A stretch of 32,523 nt of DNA from Marivita sp. (lineage in GTDB: Bacteria; Pseudomonadota; Alphaproteobacteria; Rhodobacterales; Rhodobacteraceae): NCBI RefSeq assembly GCF_022763305.1, contig NZ_JALEGT010000117.1:1-32523 (forward strand), given 5' to 3'. The number at the start of each line of letters is the position of its first letter. Position 1 is the first letter of the stretch. Under the pieces are notes generated by a model, which was given only the letters and a program-made list of their open reading frames with translations, had not been told where the DNA came from and made no database searches. Below, in pieces: positions 31,697 through 32,523 of the stretch. A program made the position numbers and the translations under genes.

Positions 31697-32523
31697 GCCC
31701 AGTTGCCCATCGACATGAGGCCCAGGATTTCAAGCTGCCGCCAGTTGATGTATTTTTCCGACCACTTGCACCACAGTTCCGGATGGTCCTGCAGCGCATT
31801 TGCATAGGCGACATATTCAAGACTGCCCGCATAATGTTCGCGCCGCTTGAGTTCTTCCATCGCCTTTTCATTGAACGTGCTCAGAAACTTGGTGTGGAGC
31901 AGGGCACCCGACGCTTTTTCGCCGCCCCATTCGTCGTACACCTTGTTCAGACCGCGAGGCAGAAGCATGTGTGTCGAACTGGCATAGGCGTACCGGTGGT
32001 GCCATTTCACAAGCGGGATCTTGTTCAGCGCAGGCGCCGCTTCGGGACGGTCGGCAAAGAAAACGCGCGCTCGTGGTCCACCCTGTATCCACAGGTTGCC
32101 GAGAAGATGATTGCGCTTGAGCGTGTAATTCCCGGAGTCGAACCATGACGCGATTTCGAGCGGGTTCTGTCCCGCCTGATACTGGACTGCGTCGATCCGG
32201 CCTTTGGGATACATGTCGAGCAGCATCGCGCTGAACGACCGGATCGAAGACGCATCAAGCCAATCCGTCAGCGCAGGCAGCGGACGCGAATCGCAGAACG
32301 GGTAGACGAAGAATTCATCCGGATCGACGGTCAGGCACCAGTGATCGTGGCCATAGCGCCGAAGCAGCCAGTTGATCCAGTCCATGCCGAAACGCGACCG
32401 CTTGTAACTTTTGCGCGTGTGCCAGACCGACACGTCCGGCTGCTTCGACAGCATCTCCACCGTGCCATCGGTGCTGTCATTGTCGACGAAGAAGAAATGG
32501 GAAATCCCCATTTCCCTGTAGTA
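31693..32523 (-). CDS. Glycosyltransferase family 2-like protein (5' end outside window)
   Basis: The frame is open to the right edge; upstream of the methionine at 32511 the codons read YYRE and continue out of the window. The true N-terminus, probably 20-100 residues, is therefore missing. The visible part starts within the nucleotide-binding strand MGISHFFFVDNDSTDGTVEM. It contains the metal-binding DxD-type motif in WCLTVDPDEFFVYPF, then WFDSGNYTLKRN, KIPLVKWHHRYAYASSTHML and a C-terminal YINWRQLEILGL. This matches the glycosyl transferase family 2 variant (Glyco_tranf_2_4) frequent near surface-glycan genes. It is first or early in the operon with the branching glycosyltransferase (ATGA overlap) and the tandem sulfotransferase. 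Confidence 0.85.
   Translation of the reverse strand, partial: YYREMGISHFFFVDNDSTDGTVEMLSKQPDVSVWHTRKSYKRSRFGMDWINWLLRRYGHDHWCLTVDPDEFFVYPFCDSRPLPALTDWLDASSIRSFSAMLLDMYPKGRIDAVQYQAGQNPLEIASWFDSGNYTLKRNHLLGNLWIQGGPRARVFFADRPEAAPALNKIPLVKWHHRYAYASSTHMLLPRGLNKVYDEWGGEKASGALLHTKFLSTFNEKAMEELKRREHYAGSLEYVAYANALQDHPELWCKWSEKYINWRQLEILGLMSMGNWA

Noticed and set aside
1-32523. CRISPR arrays, tRNA or rRNA genes, insertion sequences and integrase genes
   Set aside because: No regularly spaced repeats, no RNA gene signatures and no transposase or integrase motifs were seen on either strand by eye.

Overview
The window looks like a chromosomal segment from an alphaproteobacterium of the Rhodobacteraceae (Roseobacter-type). 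The grounds are the G+C-rich coding sequence, a lptC-lptA-lptB-hpf-ptsN cluster with a long-form HPF, a CHCC zinc-finger protein of the NDUFS6 type, a MoxR/DUF58/DUF4159 operon, an RTX/DUF4214 protein and fused Core-2/I-branching glycosyltransferases. This is inference from gene content, not a database match. I count 31 protein genes, one cut by the right edge. I see no rRNA, tRNA, CRISPR array, transposase or integrase.

Left part (1-9050): an RTX-type DUF4214 protein (+) converges on a four-gene, translationally coupled minus-strand operon: MoxR AAA+ ATPase, DUF58 protein, BatA/DUF4159 membrane protein and a second VWA-like membrane protein. A DUF1285 gene diverges from moxR. Next (9056-13832): a sulfotransferase (-) diverges from a Core-2/I-branching glycosyltransferase (+), which is followed by a HIT hydrolase. 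Then come an ABC ATPase without a visible permease, and a coupled pair (CHCC zinc-finger protein, Pr6Pr membrane protein).

Middle (13829-23880): a small secreted Cys-containing protein, then a stretch rich in DNA repair: polA, a YdeI-like protein, a YcaQ-type glycosylase, endonuclease III (coupled to a PfkB/adenosine kinase) and an AraC-HTH/O6-alkylguanine methyltransferase lacking the Ada zinc domain. An OmpA-like lipoprotein with a clear terminator, an FMN reductase and an ExoY-type sugar transferase follow. A 905-base gene-free stretch (23881-24785) carries short repeats, dyads and candidate promoters.

Right part (24786-32523): rnd-lptC-lptA-lptB, then hpf-ptsN. The place rpoN usually occupies between lptB and hpf holds only 225 bases. 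ptsN converges on a minus-strand operon of a GT2-type glycosyltransferase (partial), a second Core-2/I-branching glycosyltransferase and a two-domain sulfotransferase.

Three things stand out. First, two twin-palindrome elements share a fixed frame, AAG-NNN-YTTCGAAR-NNN-CTT, whose variable triplets always change together with their complements. Second, a double-sulfotransferase fusion has a C-terminal half that resembles the stand-alone sulfotransferase at 9056 but has lost the usual PAPS-binding residues. Third, two separate loci pair a branching glycosyltransferase with a sulfotransferase, which suggests synthesis of a sulfated surface or secreted glycan.
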